Source: Delphinapterus leucas (taxonomy: Eukaryota; Chordata; Mammalia; Artiodactyla; Monodontidae). Taken from it: DNA of 64,000 nt. Below, piece after piece: positions 46,290 through 57,967 of the stretch. The position numbers and the translations under genes are program-made. The notes below the pieces were generated by a model. That model worked only from the letters and a program-made list of their open reading frames with translations. It had not been told where the DNA came from and made no database searches. Numbering within the stretch: the first letter of the stretch is position 1; each line of letters begins with the position of its first letter. The DNA is taken from contig NW_022098004.1 in NCBI RefSeq assembly GCF_002288925.2, positions 15,518,983-15,582,982 of the forward strand, in the 5' to 3' direction.

Positions 46290-47311
46290 TTTCTCTGTCT
46301 TCTCATTTTGTTTAACTTACTGTGTTTGGGGTCTCCATTCCGCAGGCTGTAGGTTCGTAGTCCCTCTTACTTCTGGTGTCTGCCCCCAGTGGGTGAGGTT
46401 GGTCCACTGGCTTGTGTAGGCTTCCTGGTGGGGGGACTGGTGTCTGTGTTCTGGTGGGTGCAGCTTGGTTTTGTCCCTCTGGTGGGCAGGGCTGTGGCAA
46501 GGGGTGTGTTTTGGGGTCCCGTGTGAGCTTAGAATGACCTTAGGCAGCCTGTCTGCTAATGGGTGGTGTTGTGTTCCTGTCTTGCTAGTTGTTTGGCATG
46601 AGGCGTCCAGCACTGGAGCTTGCTGACCTTTGGGTGTAGCTGGGTGTTAGTGTTGAAATGGAGCCCTCTGGGAGAACTCTTGCTGATTAATAATCCCTGA
46701 AGCTGCGAGTTCTCTGGTGGTCCAATGTCCTGGACTCGGCTCTCCCACCTCAGAGGCTCAGGCCCGATCCCTGGCCAGAGCACCAAGACCCTGCAAGGTG
46801 CATGGCACAGAAGAAACAGAAAGAAAAGAAAAGAAAATGAACATACAAGATCCCAAGACAAATGGTAAAAGCAAAACTAAACAGACAAAAACACAAAGAA
46901 ACACACTCACAAAAAGAAAAAAATTTGGAAAACAAAAAAGAGAGCAACTAAACCAATAAATAACCCCCAAAATGAAAACAAACACTAAAAACTAGACTAA
47001 CAAAAATAAAAAACCAAAACCAAAGCAAACAGAGGAAGCATACTAAAAACAGGTAAAGAAAGAATACAAGAAACACAAAAATGATAAAAAGTCAAAATGA
47101 AAGTTGAAAACAAAAGGGAAAAATACAAAACAAAGAAGTAAAGTAAAAACAGAAAAATGGAAAATATAGTTAAAAAGAAGATAAAACATAAGCGAAAGCA
47201 AGGAAAAGAACAAAAAGGAGAAAATGCAATATAACAAAAAAGTACAGTAAAAATAGAAAAAAGTATTAAAAATAAAAGCATAAAAAGAAAAGTAAATAAA
47301 AATTAGAAGAA
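46290..47311 (-). promoter_or_regulatory. L1C 5'UTR, left part, with long A-rich block
   Basis: 46290-46795 matches the L1B 5'UTR next to ORF1 (25080-25600). 46795-47311 is about 515 bases of A-rich sequence (AAAAC, AAAG, AAAT words), expanded compared with the L1B block at 25605-25870. The 5'UTR resumes after L1E at 53015. The long T-coded minus-strand frames here (46997-47327) are composition artefacts. Confidence 0.8.
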
Positions 47312-47728
47312 TAATAGAAGAGCACACAGAAGATAGTGCTGCGGGAAGATGCTGAGTTCACGTCTCCCCGCAACTAGGGCGCTTGCAGGCCTCTGGTGCG
47401 GACCCAGATGCCCAAGGAGATGGTAGGAACCCCCAAGTGAACTGCTGCCCCACGCAGCTTGAGGGATCTTGGTTTACGAGCCGGGGGTTGGGCCGAAGTT
47501 CCTGCCTTTGGAGCTCTGAGTCTGAACCACTAGACTAACAGAGAACCTCAGACCCCAGGGAATATTCATTGGAGTGAGGTCTCATGGAGGTCCTCATGTC
47601 AGCACCAAGACCCAGCTTTACCCAAAAGCCTACAAACTCCAGTGTTGTAAGCCTCAGGCCAACAAGCAGTAAGACAGGAACACAATCCCACTCATAAAAA
47701 TGAAAAAAAAATGACACCGCAAAAAAAT
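47312..47728 (+). promoter_or_regulatory. L1E 5'UTR, a different type from the other L1s
   Basis: About 415 bases, GC-rich at the start (gcgggaagatgctgagttc, then ctccccgcaactagggcg). By eye it shares no extended similarity with the 1.9-2.3 kb 5'UTRs of L1B, L1C and L1D, while the ORFs clearly are the same family. A degraded GAAGATG motif lies near the 5' end. Confidence 0.65.
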
Positions 47729-48840
47729 ATGTCACAGATGAAGGAGCAAGGTAAAAACCTACAAGACCATATAAATGAAGAGGAAATAGGCAATCTACCT
47801 GAAAAATAATTCAAAGTAATGATAGTAAAGATGATCCAGAATCTCGGAAATACAATGGAGGCACGGATTGGCAAAATACAAATAATGTTTAACAAAGATC
47901 AAAAGAACTAAAGAACAAACAGAGATGAGCAACACAATAACTGAAATGAAAAATACGCTAGGAGGAATCAATAACAGAATAACTGAGGCAGAAGAATTAA
48001 TAAGTGAGCTGGAAGAAAAAATGGTGGAAAAAACTGCCAAGGAGCAGAATAAAGAAAGAACAATGAAAAACATTGAGGACAGGGCTTCCCTGGTGGCGCA
48101 GTGGTTGAGAGTCCACCTGCCGATGCAGGGGACACAGGTTTGTGCCCCGGTCTGGGAAGATCCCACATGCCGCGGAGTGGCTAGGCCCATGAGCCATGGC
48201 CGCTGAGCTTGCGCGTCTGGAGCCTGTTCTCCACAACAGGAGAGGCCACAACAGTGAGAGGCTCGTGTACCGCACAAAAAAAAAAAAGAGGACAGTCTCA
48301 GAGACCTCTGGGACAACACTAAACGCACAAACATTCGAATTATAGGGGTCACAGAAGAAGAAGAGAAACAGAAAGGGTCTGAGAAAATATTAGAAGAGAT
48401 TACAGTCGGAAACTTCCCTAACATGGGAAAGGAAAGAGTCAATCAAGCCCAGGAAGCAGAGAGAGTCCCATACAGGATAAACCCAAGGAGAAACACTCTG
48501 AGACACATATTAATCAAACTATTAAAAATTAAATACAAAAAAAATTAATTACAAAGAAACAGTATTAAGAGCAGCAATGGAAAAGCAACAAATGACATAC
48601 AAGGGAATCACCATAAGGTTATTAGCTGATTTTTCAGCAGAAATTCTGCAGACCAGGAAGGTGTGGCAGGATATACTTAAAGTGCTGAAAGAGAAAAACC
48701 TACAACCGAGATTACTCTACCCAGCAAGGATCTCATTCAGATTCAACAGAGAAATCAAAAGCTTTTCGCACAAGAAAAAGTTAAGAGAAGTCAGCCACAC
48801 CAAACCAGCTTTACAACAAATGCAAAAGAATCTTCTCTAG
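47729..48840 (+). pseudogene. L1E ORF1, interrupted by a CHR SINE
   Basis: The N-terminal part begins around ATG 47729 or 47738 and contains an early stop (near 47803). A coiled-coil-like heptad stretch follows at 47925-48080. The SINE at 48083-48287 splits the frame. The RRM and C-terminal region follow, with the last 87 codons open (48577-48840) and ending at the natural TAG. Confidence 0.88.
48083..48287 (+). mobile_element. CHR SINE (short form), plus strand, in L1E ORF1
   Basis: Starts GGCTTCCCTGGTGGCGCAG, followed by the tRNA-like body and an A run at 48276-48287. Target-site duplication GAGGACAG at 48075-48082 and 48288-48295 is perfect. It is the only plus-strand CHR copy in the window and the innermost element of the stack. 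Confidence 0.96.
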
Positions 48841-48904
48841 GTGGGAAACACAAGAGAAGAAAAAGATCCACAAAAACAAGCCAAAAACCATTAAGAAAAT
48901 GGTA

Positions 48905-51900
48905 ATAGGAACATACGTGTTGATTATAACCTTGAATGTAAATACATTAAATGCCCCAACCAAAACACACTGGCTGAATGGATACAAAAACAAGACCCAT
49001 ATATATGCTGTCTACAAGACTTAGGAACACATACAGACTGAAAGCGAAGGGATGGAAAAAGATATTCCTTGCAAATGGCAATCAAAAGAAAGCTGGATTA
49101 GCAGTACTCGTATCAGATAAAATAGACTTTAAAATAAAGTCTGTTACAAGAGATAAGGAGGGACAGTACATAATAATCAAAGGATCAATCCAAGAAGAAG
49201 ATAAAACAATTATAAATATTTATGCACCCAACATAGGAGCACCTCAATTCATAAGGCAAATGCTAACAACCATGAAAGGAGAAATTGACAGTAACACAAT
49301 AATAGTTGGGGACTTTAACAGCCCACTTACACCAGTGGACAGATTATCCAAATTGAAAATAAATAAGAAAACACAAGATTTAAATGAAACAATAGACCAT
49401 ATAGATATAATTGATATTTATAAAACATTCCACCCAAAAGTGGCAGAATACAGTTTCTTCTGAAGTGCACATGGAACATTCTTCAGGATAGATCACATCT
49501 TGAGTCTCAAATGAATCCTCAGAAAATTTAAGAAAATTGAAATCGTATCAAGCATCTTTTCTGACCACAATGCTATGAGATTGGAAATCAATACAGGAAG
49601 AAAAAAAAAAAACTGCAAAACATACAAGTACATGGAGGCTAAACAGTGCACTACTAAATAACCAAGAGATCACTAAGGAAGTCATAGAAGAAATTTAAAA
49701 AGTACATAGAAACAAATGACAATGAAAGCACGATGACCCAAAACCTATGGGACACAGCAAAAGCAGTTCTAAGAGGGAAGTTTACAGCAATTCAATCTCA
49801 CTTCAAGAAACAAGAAAATTTTCAAATTAACAATCTAACCCTACGCTTAGAACAACTAACGAAAGAACAAAGAAAACCCAAAGTCAGTAGAAGGAAAGAA
49901 ATCATAAATATCAGAGCAGAAATAAATGAAATAGAAACGAATAAAACAATAGCAAAGATCAATAAAACTAAAAGCTGGTTCTTTGAGAAGATAAAATTGA
50001 TAAATCCTTAGCCAGACTCTTCAAGAAAAAAAGGGAGAAGACACAAATCAATAAAATTAGAAATGAAAAAGGAGAAATCACAACTGACACTGCAGAAATA
50101 AAAAAGATTATAAGAGGCTACTACAAGCAACTATATGCCAATAAAACGGACAACCACGAAGAAATGGGCAAATTCTTGGAAAGGTACAATTTTCCAAGAC
50201 TGAACCAGGAAGAATTAACAAATGTAAACAGACCCATCACAAGTAATGAAATTGAAACCATAATTAAAAACCTTCCAACTAACAAATCCAGGACCAGATG
50301 AGATGACACCAATCCTTCTCAAACTCTTCCAAAATATTGCAGAGGGAGAAAACTCCCAAATGTATTCTATGAAGCCACCATCACCCTGATACCAAAATCC
50401 AAAAAAGACGTCACAAAAAAAGAAAATTATAGACCAATATCAGTGATGAACATAGATGCAAAAGTCCTGAACAAAATACTAGCAAACAGAATCTGACAAC
50501 GTGTTAAAAGTGTCATATACCATGATTAAATGGGATTTATCATAGGGATGCAAGGATTCTTCAGTATACGCAAATCAATCAATGTGATACACCACATTAA
50601 GAAATTAAGGAATAAAAACCATATGATCATCTACATAGATGCAGAAAAAGCTTTTAAGAAAATTCAACACCCATTTATGTTAAAAACTCTCCAGAAAGTG
50701 TGCACAGAGGGAACTTACCTCAACATAATAAAGGCCATATATGACAAACCCACAGCAAGCATCATACACAATGGTGAAAAATTGAAGGCATTTGCACTAA
50801 GATCAGAAAAAAGACAAGAATGTCCACTCTCTCCACTATTATTTGACATAGTGTTGGAAGTCCTAGCCACAGCAGTCAGAGAAGAAAAAGAAGTAAAAAG
50901 AATACAAATTGGAAAAGAATAAGTAAAACTGTCACTGTTTGCAGATGACATGATACTATACATAGAAAATCCTAAAGGTGACACCAGAAAACTACTAGAG
51001 CTAAACAATGACTTTGGTAAAGTTACAGGATACAAAATTAATGCACAGAAATCTCTTGCATTCCTACACACTAACAACAAAAGATCAGACAGAGCAATTA
51101 AAGAAACAATCCCATTCAGCATTACAACAAAAAGAATAAAATACCTAGGAATAAACCTACCTAAGGAAGTAAAAGACCTGTAGTGAGAAAACTATAAAAC
51201 ACTGATGAAATAAATCAAAGATGACATAAATAGATGGAGAAATATACCACATTCTTGGATTGGAAGGATCAATACTGTTAAAATGACGATACTACCGAAA
51301 GCAATCTGCAGATTGACTGCAATCCCTACCAAATTACCAATGGCATTTTCCACAGAACTGGAAAAAAAAAATCTTAAAACTTGTATGGAGACACAAAAGA
51401 CCCCAAATAGCCAAAGCAATCTTGAGAAAGAAAAATGGATTTGGAGGAATCAGTCTCCTCAACTTCAAACTATACCAGAAAGCTGCAGTAATCAAAACAG
51501 TATGGTACTGGCACAAAAACAGAAATGTGGATCAGTGGTACAGGATAGAATGCCCAGAGATAAACCCACGCACATATGGTCACCTAATTTACAACAGAGG
51601 AGGCAAGAACATACAATGGAGAATAGACAGCCTCTTCAATAAGTGGTGGTGGGAAAACTGGACAGGTACATGTAAAAGAATGAAATTAGAACACTACCTA
51701 ACACCATACACAAAAGTAAACTCCAGATGGATTAAAGACCTAAATGTAAGACTGGACACTATAAAACTCTTGGAGGATAACATAGGAAAAACACTCTTTG
51801 ACATAAACCACAGCAGGATCTTTTTTGACCCACCTCCTAGAGTAACGGAAATAAAAAGAAAAATAAACAAATGGGACTTAATGTAACTTAAAAGCTTTTG

Positions 51901-52711
51901 CACAGCAAATGAAACCATAAAGAAGACAAAAAAGACAACCCTCAAATTGGGAGAAAATATTTGCAAATGAAACAACAGACAAAGGATTAGTCTCTAAAAT
52001 ATACAAACAGCTCATGGAGCTCAATATCAAAAAAAACAACAATCTAATTAAAAAATGAGTGGAAGACCTAAATAGACATTTCACCAAGGAAGACATACAG
52101 ATGGCCAAGAGCCACATGAAAAAATGCTCAACATCACTGATTATTAGAGAAATGCAAATCAAAACTACAATGAGGTATAACCTCACGCCTGTCAGAATGG
52201 CCATATCAGAAAATCTAGAAACAAAAAATGCTGGAAAGGGTGTGTTGAAAAGGGAACCCTCCTGCACTGTTGGTGGGAATGTAAATTGATACAACCACTA
52301 TGGAAAACAGTATGGAGTTTCCTTAAAAGACTAAAAATAGAACTACCATATGACCCAACAATCCCACTACTGGGCATATACCCTAAGAAAACCATAATTC
52401 AAAAAGAGATATATACCACAATGTTCATTGCAGCACTATTCACAATAGCCAGGACATGGAACCAACCTAAATGTCCATCGACAGATGAATGGACAAAGAA
52501 GATGTTGCACATATATACAATGGAATATCACTCAGCCATAAAAAGAAATGAAATTGAGTTATTTGTAGTGATATGGATGGACCTAGAGTCTGTCATACAG
52601 AGTGAAGTAAGTCGGAAAGAGAAAAACGAATACCATATGCTAACACATATATATGGAATCTTAAAAAAAAAAAAAATGGTACTGATGAACCTAGTTGCAT
52701 GGCAGGGATAA
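48905..52711 (+). pseudogene. L1E ORF2, multiply broken
   Basis: Endonuclease G-D-F-N at 49308-49319 and S-D-H at 49560-49568 are intact in the block 48978-49463 and just after it. The reverse transcriptase F-A-D-D is at 50938-50949, but a TAA stop at 50920-50922 lies a few codons upstream, between blocks 50530-50922 and 50950-51183. C-terminal blocks: 51422-51886 and 52286-52711. The start lacks a clear ATG near 48905. Confidence 0.9.
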
Positions 52712-53014
52712 AGATGTAGACATAAAGAATGGACTTGAGGACACAGGGTGGGAAGGGGAAGCTGGTGCGAAGTGAGAGTGTCATGAACATATATACACTA
52801 CTGAATGTAAAATAGGTAGTGGGAAGCAGCATCATAGCAGAGGGAGATCAGCTCGGTGCTTTTCAATGACCTAGAGGGCTGGGATAGGGATGATGGGAGG
52901 GAGGCTCAAGAGGGAGGGGATATGAGGACATGTGTATACATATGGCTGATTCTCTTTGGTGTACAAGAGAAACTAATACAGTATTCTGAAGCAATTATAC
53001 TCCAATAAAGATGT

Positions 53015-53440
53015 ATTAGAAGAAAGAGTAATTTAAAAAAGACAGCAGAACAAAATGAAAAAAGAATATTAGTAGTAATAATGTTTTCCTGTGGCCTCAG
53101 CTGTCAGTGTCCTTGCCCCCACAGGGAGCCACAGCCAATCCCTGCCTCCCCAGGAAGTCCTCCAGTACTTCTAGGCAGGTCTCTGGATCTGCTGTGGGCA
53201 CTCTGGGGCCAGCTCAGACTCTGACCTGGCCTTACTGCAGCATGTACTTGCCTCCAAAGTCCACAGCCTCAGTTGTGGGAACACTCGTTGTCCATTCAGA
53301 TATTTCACAGATGCACGGTTTACCAAGCCGATTGTAGATTTAATAGGCTGCTCCTGAGGCTCCACAGAGAGATTTCCCTTTCTCCTCTTTGTTCGCACTG
53401 CCCCTGGAGCTCAGCTTTGGTTTTGGCCCCACCTCTGTGC
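53015..53440 (-). promoter_or_regulatory. L1C 5'UTR, right part
   Basis: After the L1E duplication the A-rich tract runs to about 53085, then L1 5'UTR resumes. It includes a gtccttgcccccacagggagcc block also seen at 3336-3357 and 56020-56038, and a tttccctttctcctctttgttcgc block seen at 26005-26025. It ends abruptly at 53440, where L1D ORF2 resumes. Confidence 0.8.
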
Positions 53441-54365
53441 TTTAGGTGGAAGGTTACGTTGTTTATTTGAGATTTTTCTTGGTTCCCGAGGTAAGATTGT
53501 ATTGCTGTCAACGTCCCTCTTAGAACTGCTTTTGCTGTCTCCCATAGGTTTTGGACCATTGTGTTTTTGTTGTCACTTGTATCTAGGTATTTTTTGATTT
53601 CCTCTTTGATATCTTCAGTGATCCATTGACTATTTAGTAGCATATTGTTTAGCCTGTATGTGTTTGTTTTTTACAGTTTTTTTTTCTTGTAGTTGATTTC
53701 TAATCTAGTAGCATTGATGTTGGAAAAGGTGCTTGATATGATTTCAGTTTTCTTACATTTACCGAGGCTTGTTTTGAGGCCCAAGATGTAATCTGTCCTG
53801 GAGAATGTTCCGTGTGCACTTGAGAAGAAAGTGTATTCTGCTGCTTTCGGATGGAATGCCCTATAAATATCAAGTCCATCTCTTATAATGTGTCATTTAA
53901 GGCCTGTGTTTCCTTATTGATTTTCTGTCTGGATGATCTGTCCATTGGTGTAAGTGGGGTGTTAAAATCCCCTACCATTTTTGTCCCCCACTGTCGATTT
54001 CCCCTTTTATGGCTGTTAGCATTTGCCTTATATATTGAAGTGCTCTTATGTTGGGTGCATATATATTTACAATTGTTATATCTTCTTCTTGGATTGATCC
54101 AAGTGTCCTTCCTCCTCTCTTGTAACAGTCTTTATTTTAAAGTCTATTTTGTCTGATATAAGTATTGCTACTCTAGCTTTCTTTTGATTTCCATTTGCAT
54201 GGAATATCTTTTTCTCTCCCTTCACTTTCAGCCTGTATGTGTCCCTGAGTCTGAAGTGGGTCTCTTGTAGATAACATATATACAGGCCTTGTTTTTGTAT
54301 TCATGCACTCAGTCTGTGTCTTTTGTTTGGAGCATTTAATTCATTTACATTCTAGGTAATTATTG
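53441..54365 (-). pseudogene. L1D ORF2, N-terminal third (endonuclease)
   Basis: Continues the ORF2 cut at 41371. The best block is 53643-53441, with L-L-N-S-Q-W-I-T-E-D-I-K-E-E-I. The frame at 53320-53643 reads through the L1C/L1D junction and is a chimera by chance. The endonuclease region up to 54365 is readable but frameshifted. Confidence 0.85.
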
Positions 54366-54735
54366 ATGTGTATGTTCCTGTTGCCATTTTCTTAATTGTT
54401 TCGGATGAGCTTTTTCCGGTCTTTTCTTTTTCTTCCCTTCTTCTTTTGTTCTGTTATGGTTTGACTCTCTTTAGGGTTGTGTTTGAGTTGCTTTTTCTTT
54501 TTTGTTTGTGTATCTATTTAAGTATTTGGTTTGCAGTTCCCTTGAGTTTAGATATAGCAGTCTGTATATGTACAATGTTGCTTTAAGTTGCTGTTCTCTT
54601 AAGTTCAAATGCAGTTGCCATTTCCTGCATTTGTGCTCTCCTATTCTGATGGTTGCCTCTTTTGATATCATATTTGTGTGTGGATGATTTCCTCCTTTTA
54701 CTGTATGTTTGCCTCTACCAGTGAGCTTTCCCCAC

Positions 54736-55592
54736 CTAGAGAAGTTCCTTTAGTATTTGTTGTAAGGCTGGTTTGGTGGTGCTGAAGTCTCTTAGCTTTT
54801 GCTTGTCTGTAAAGCTTCTGATTTCTTCTTCAAATCTGAATGATAGCCTTGCTGGGTACAGTAGTCTTGTTTGTAGGTTTCCCTTTCATCACTTTAAATA
54901 TATTGTGTCACTCCCTTCTGGCCTGCAGAGTTTCTGCTCAAAAATCAGCTGATAACCTTATGGGGATTCCCTTATATATTATTTGTTGCTTTTAATATTT
55001 TTTGTGTATTAATTTTTTTAGTTATGTGTCTCAGGTTCCTCCTTGGGTTTATCGTGTATGGGACTCTCTGTGCTTCCTGGACTTGGATGACTCTTTCCTT
55101 TTCCATGTTAGGGAAGTTTTTGGCTTAATCTCTTCAAATATTTTCTCAGGCCCTTTCCCTTTCTCTTCTTCTTCTGTGACCCCTGTGATGCGAATGCTGG
55201 TGTGTTTAATGTCCCAAAGATCTCTTAAACTGTCCTCATTTCCTTTCATTCTTTTTTCTTTATTCTGCTCTGTGGGGATGATTTCCATAAATCTGTCTTT
55301 CAGCTCACTTATTCGTCCTTCTAGCTCAGTGATTCAGTTATTGATTCCTTCTAGTGTGTGTTTCATTTCGGTTATTTTGTTGGTCATCTCTGTTTGTTTG
55401 TTATTTAAATCTTCTAGCTCTTTGTTAAACATCTCTTGTATCTTCTTGGTCTATTCCGCCATTCCTTTTCTGAGATCTTGGATCATCTTTACTATCATTA
55501 CTCTGAATTCTTTTTCAGGTAGATCGCTTATCTCCTCTTCATTTAGTTGTTCTTGTGTGTTTTTATCTTGTTTCTTCATCTGTAACATATTT
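54736..55592 (-). pseudogene. L1D ORF1
   Basis: Bounded by the stop at 54736-54738 (in the LLxELL end that all copies share) and a start near 55592. The middle part 55288-55049 is open and has E-Q-N-K-E-K-R-M-K followed by T-G-V-T-E-E-E-E-K. Inter-ORF spacer 54366-54735 matches the long spacer of L1A, so L1A and L1D are of the same older type. Confidence 0.85.
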
Positions 55593-55619
55593 CTCTGTCC
55601 TCTCATTTTATCTAACTTT

Positions 55620-57967
55620 CTGTGTTTGTGGTCTCCTTTCCACAGGCTACAAGATCGTAGTTCCTCTTGCTTCTAGTGTCTACCTCTTGGTGGGTGAGGT
55701 TGGTCCAGGGGACTGTGCAGTCTTCCTGGTGGGAGGCACTGGTGCTTGCCCTCTGGTGGGTAGAGCTGGGTCTTGTGCCTCTGGTGGGCAGGGCTGTGCC
55801 AAGGGGTGTGTTTTGCAGTGACTGTGAGCTCAGTATGACTTTTGGCAGCCTGTCTGCTGATGGATGGGACTGCGCTCCTATCATGTTGGTTGTTTGGCCT
55901 GAGGCATTCCAGCACTAGAACCTGCAGGCTGTTGGGTGGGTCTGGGTCTTGGTGCCAAAATTGGGACCTGTGGAAGAGCTGATGTCAATCAGTATTCCCT
56001 GGAGCCTCTCCTACCAGTGTCCTTGCCCCCAAAGTGAGCTGTAACTGACCCTCGCTTCCCCAGGAAACCCTCCAAGACCCCTAGGTAGGTCTAGCCCAGT
56101 TTTCTATGGAGATACTCCTTTGTGGTGGGTCTTTATGTACATGAGACCTTGTGTGTGTCCTTCAAGAGTGGAGTCTGTTTCCCCAAGCCCTGTGGAGCTC
56201 CTGCACTCCAGCCCTGCTGGCCTTCAAGGCTAAATGCTATGGAGGTTCTTCCTCTCAATGCCAGACACTCAGACTGTCTTGGAGGGCTATTTTTATTTGA
56301 GAACGTCCCTGTGTAACTTGCATGGGTTTAACATTTTTTGGTGCAAGGGCTGTTTTTAGTATGGATATCTGCCACTTCTTTTCTCAGTGTATGCTGGCCA
56401 TTATCCCCTTGATAAGGGGGTGTGACATGTTGTGGTGTCCAGAGCCTGTACTGGATATTGAGCAGGGCCTCCCATTTGCTCTGCGGTTGTCACTGACCTG
56501 TCAGGGACAGGGTGTGCTCCCTAGTTGCTGGAGTAGAAGCCCCCAGATCTGTTTCTTAGCTGTGTTTCTGATCTGCAGTACAAGGTAGGTGGGATTGGAG
56601 CCCTCCCACTGGGAGAAAAGCCACTGAGTATTCTTCCTCTGGAGGTGTTTACCTGTAAGTGTGCTCTGTTGTGTCACCTTTCACCCGTTGTTTGAGCTCT
56701 CAGACTACACTGTTGTTGGCGCTGCTCTCAGCCCCGTCTTAACTGTGAGTATGCCTGCAGTTGGCCCTGGCACCTCTCCGGCATAGTTCTCAACAGTCCA
56801 CCAGTGTAGATCCACTGAAGTCAGGTCCCAGGATTGCAATAATCATGGATCTGGACCTGCTATGGGCACTTTGGAGGCAGCTCAGACTCTGGCCTGGCCC
56901 AATCCCCACGTGTACATGCCCACAAAGTCCACAGCTGCTAAAGCTAGATCCGTCTCAGCTGTGGGAGCACTCATTGTCCATTCAGATGTTCTGCAGGCGC
57001 TGAGTTTACAAAGCCCGTCTTAGGGGTGTGAATCCACAGTTCACTCAGCCACACGAGAGATTTCAGTCCTTCTTTCTTAGTTGCACCGCCCCTGGGGCTC
57101 AGCTATGGTTTCAGTCCCACATGTGCTTGTGGGCCAGCCACAGGCGTCTGCTCCCAAGGGTGCTCCAGAGTGCATGAGCCTGCCTGAACAGGAGTGGGCA
57201 GAGTAGGTGGCGCCTGGGGGCATGTGAGCCTGCCCTGGGAGGGTGGGGGTGGAGAAGGCAGTAGCTGGGGGCTTGTGAGCGCCCCTGCCCCAGCGGAAGC
57301 CCTTCCTAATGCCCACAGAGGCAGGGGCTGGCGCGTGGGGAGAGAGCCTGCATTGGTGGCCTCGCCCTTTGTCTCTCAACAATGGCGCTTCACTTCTATG
57401 GCAGTCCAGGCTTCCTCCACGAGAATTCCCAGTTGTGGAGCTCCTCACTCCTGTCCTGTCAGGCTGTCTCCTTGCAGCCAACAGCAGTCCTCTCCCTGAG
57501 ACTGCTCTCAAAATCCCACGTTCCAGCACCTAGCTCCCATCCGCAATGGTGGACACATGTCTCAGGCTGGGGCATGCAGAGCTGTGGCACAGACCCTCTG
57601 TGTAGGTCTCACTCTGTCCTGCTTGCCACAGACTGGTTGCTGCACTCTCGTCTGAGCCCCTGAAGCTCCCATTCTTCCCCAGCTGATCTCCATGCTGGTG
57701 ATGGGACTCCCCTGGGTGTGGGAACCTCTCCTTCAGCTCCCCGCCAGGGGCACAGATCCTGTCCTGCTTCCTCTCTCTCTTTTCCCTTCTTTCTTTCATC
57801 CTACCCAGTTACATGGGGATCTTTCTTGTCCTTTTAGGTGCCTAAGGTCCTCTGTTAGTGTTCAGCAGGTGCTCTGTGAGAATTGTTCTATTTGTAGATG
57901 TATTCCTGATGCATTTGTGGGGAGAAGTGAATTCCATGTCCTCCTACACCTCCACCATCTTGACTCT
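55620..57967 (-). promoter_or_regulatory. L1D 5'UTR, about 2.3 kb
   Basis: Very long 5'UTR. The ORF1-proximal half resembles L1A 2930-3640; the distal part (57300-57967) resembles L1B 26570-26972. It lacks the 3650-4235 block of L1A. The 5' terminus has AAGATGGTGG on the minus strand (about 57950-57962). Several GC-rich frames here (for example 57077-57529) are not genes. Confidence 0.8.

Larger units (their letters stand above)
47312..53014 (+). mobile_element. L1E: full-length L1, plus strand, nested in L1C
   Basis: This is the only plus-strand young L1 in the window. Order: 5'UTR (47312-47728), ORF1 (47729-48840, with a SINE inside), spacer, ORF2 (about 48905-52711) and 3'UTR ending CCAATAAAGATGT at 53014. 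A 10-base duplication ATTAGAAGAA lies at 47302-47311 and 53015-53024, and A-rich L1C 5'UTR continues on both sides. Both ORFs carry several lesions, so L1E is not the youngest element although it is the innermost L1. Confidence 0.93.
41372..53440 (-). mobile_element. L1C: L1, minus strand, nested in L1D and itself split by L1E
   Basis: L1C consists of 41372-47311 (3'UTR, ORF2, ORF1 and first part of the 5'UTR) and 53015-53440 (further 5'UTR). It lies inside ORF2 of L1D. Its 3' end starts at an A-rich (T-rich on plus) tail near 41372. Its 5' end at 53440 stops inside the 5'UTR, about 900 bases short of the L1B 5' end, so it is 5'-truncated. No target-site duplication with L1D is seen; instead about 75 bases of L1D are lost. 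Confidence 0.9.
38287..57967 (-). mobile_element. L1D: full-length L1, minus strand, split by a 12 kb nested insertion
   Basis: L1D is present as 38287-41371 (3'UTR and ORF2 back to about the endonuclease/RT linker) and 53441-57967 (rest of ORF2, ORF1 and 5'UTR). The two parts fit end to end with only about 75 expected bases missing. A perfect 12-base target-site duplication AGAAATGAATTT flanks the whole at 38275-38286 and 57968-57979. The 5' end carries CAAGATGGTGG (minus strand). It is the outermost and oldest layer of the stack. Total length without the insertion is about 7.6 kb. Confidence 0.95.

Noticed and set aside
46997..47327. Phenylalanine/leucine-rich frames resembling membrane proteins
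   Set aside because: They are the complement of the A-rich block of the L1C 5'UTR.
47925..48206. 93-codon plus-strand frame as an intact protein
   Set aside because: It begins in L1E ORF1 coiled coil and runs into the CHR SINE.
57077..57663. GC-rich open frames of 74-150 codons as a host exon
   Set aside because: They lie within the L1D 5'UTR, which aligns by eye with other L1 5'UTRs in the window.
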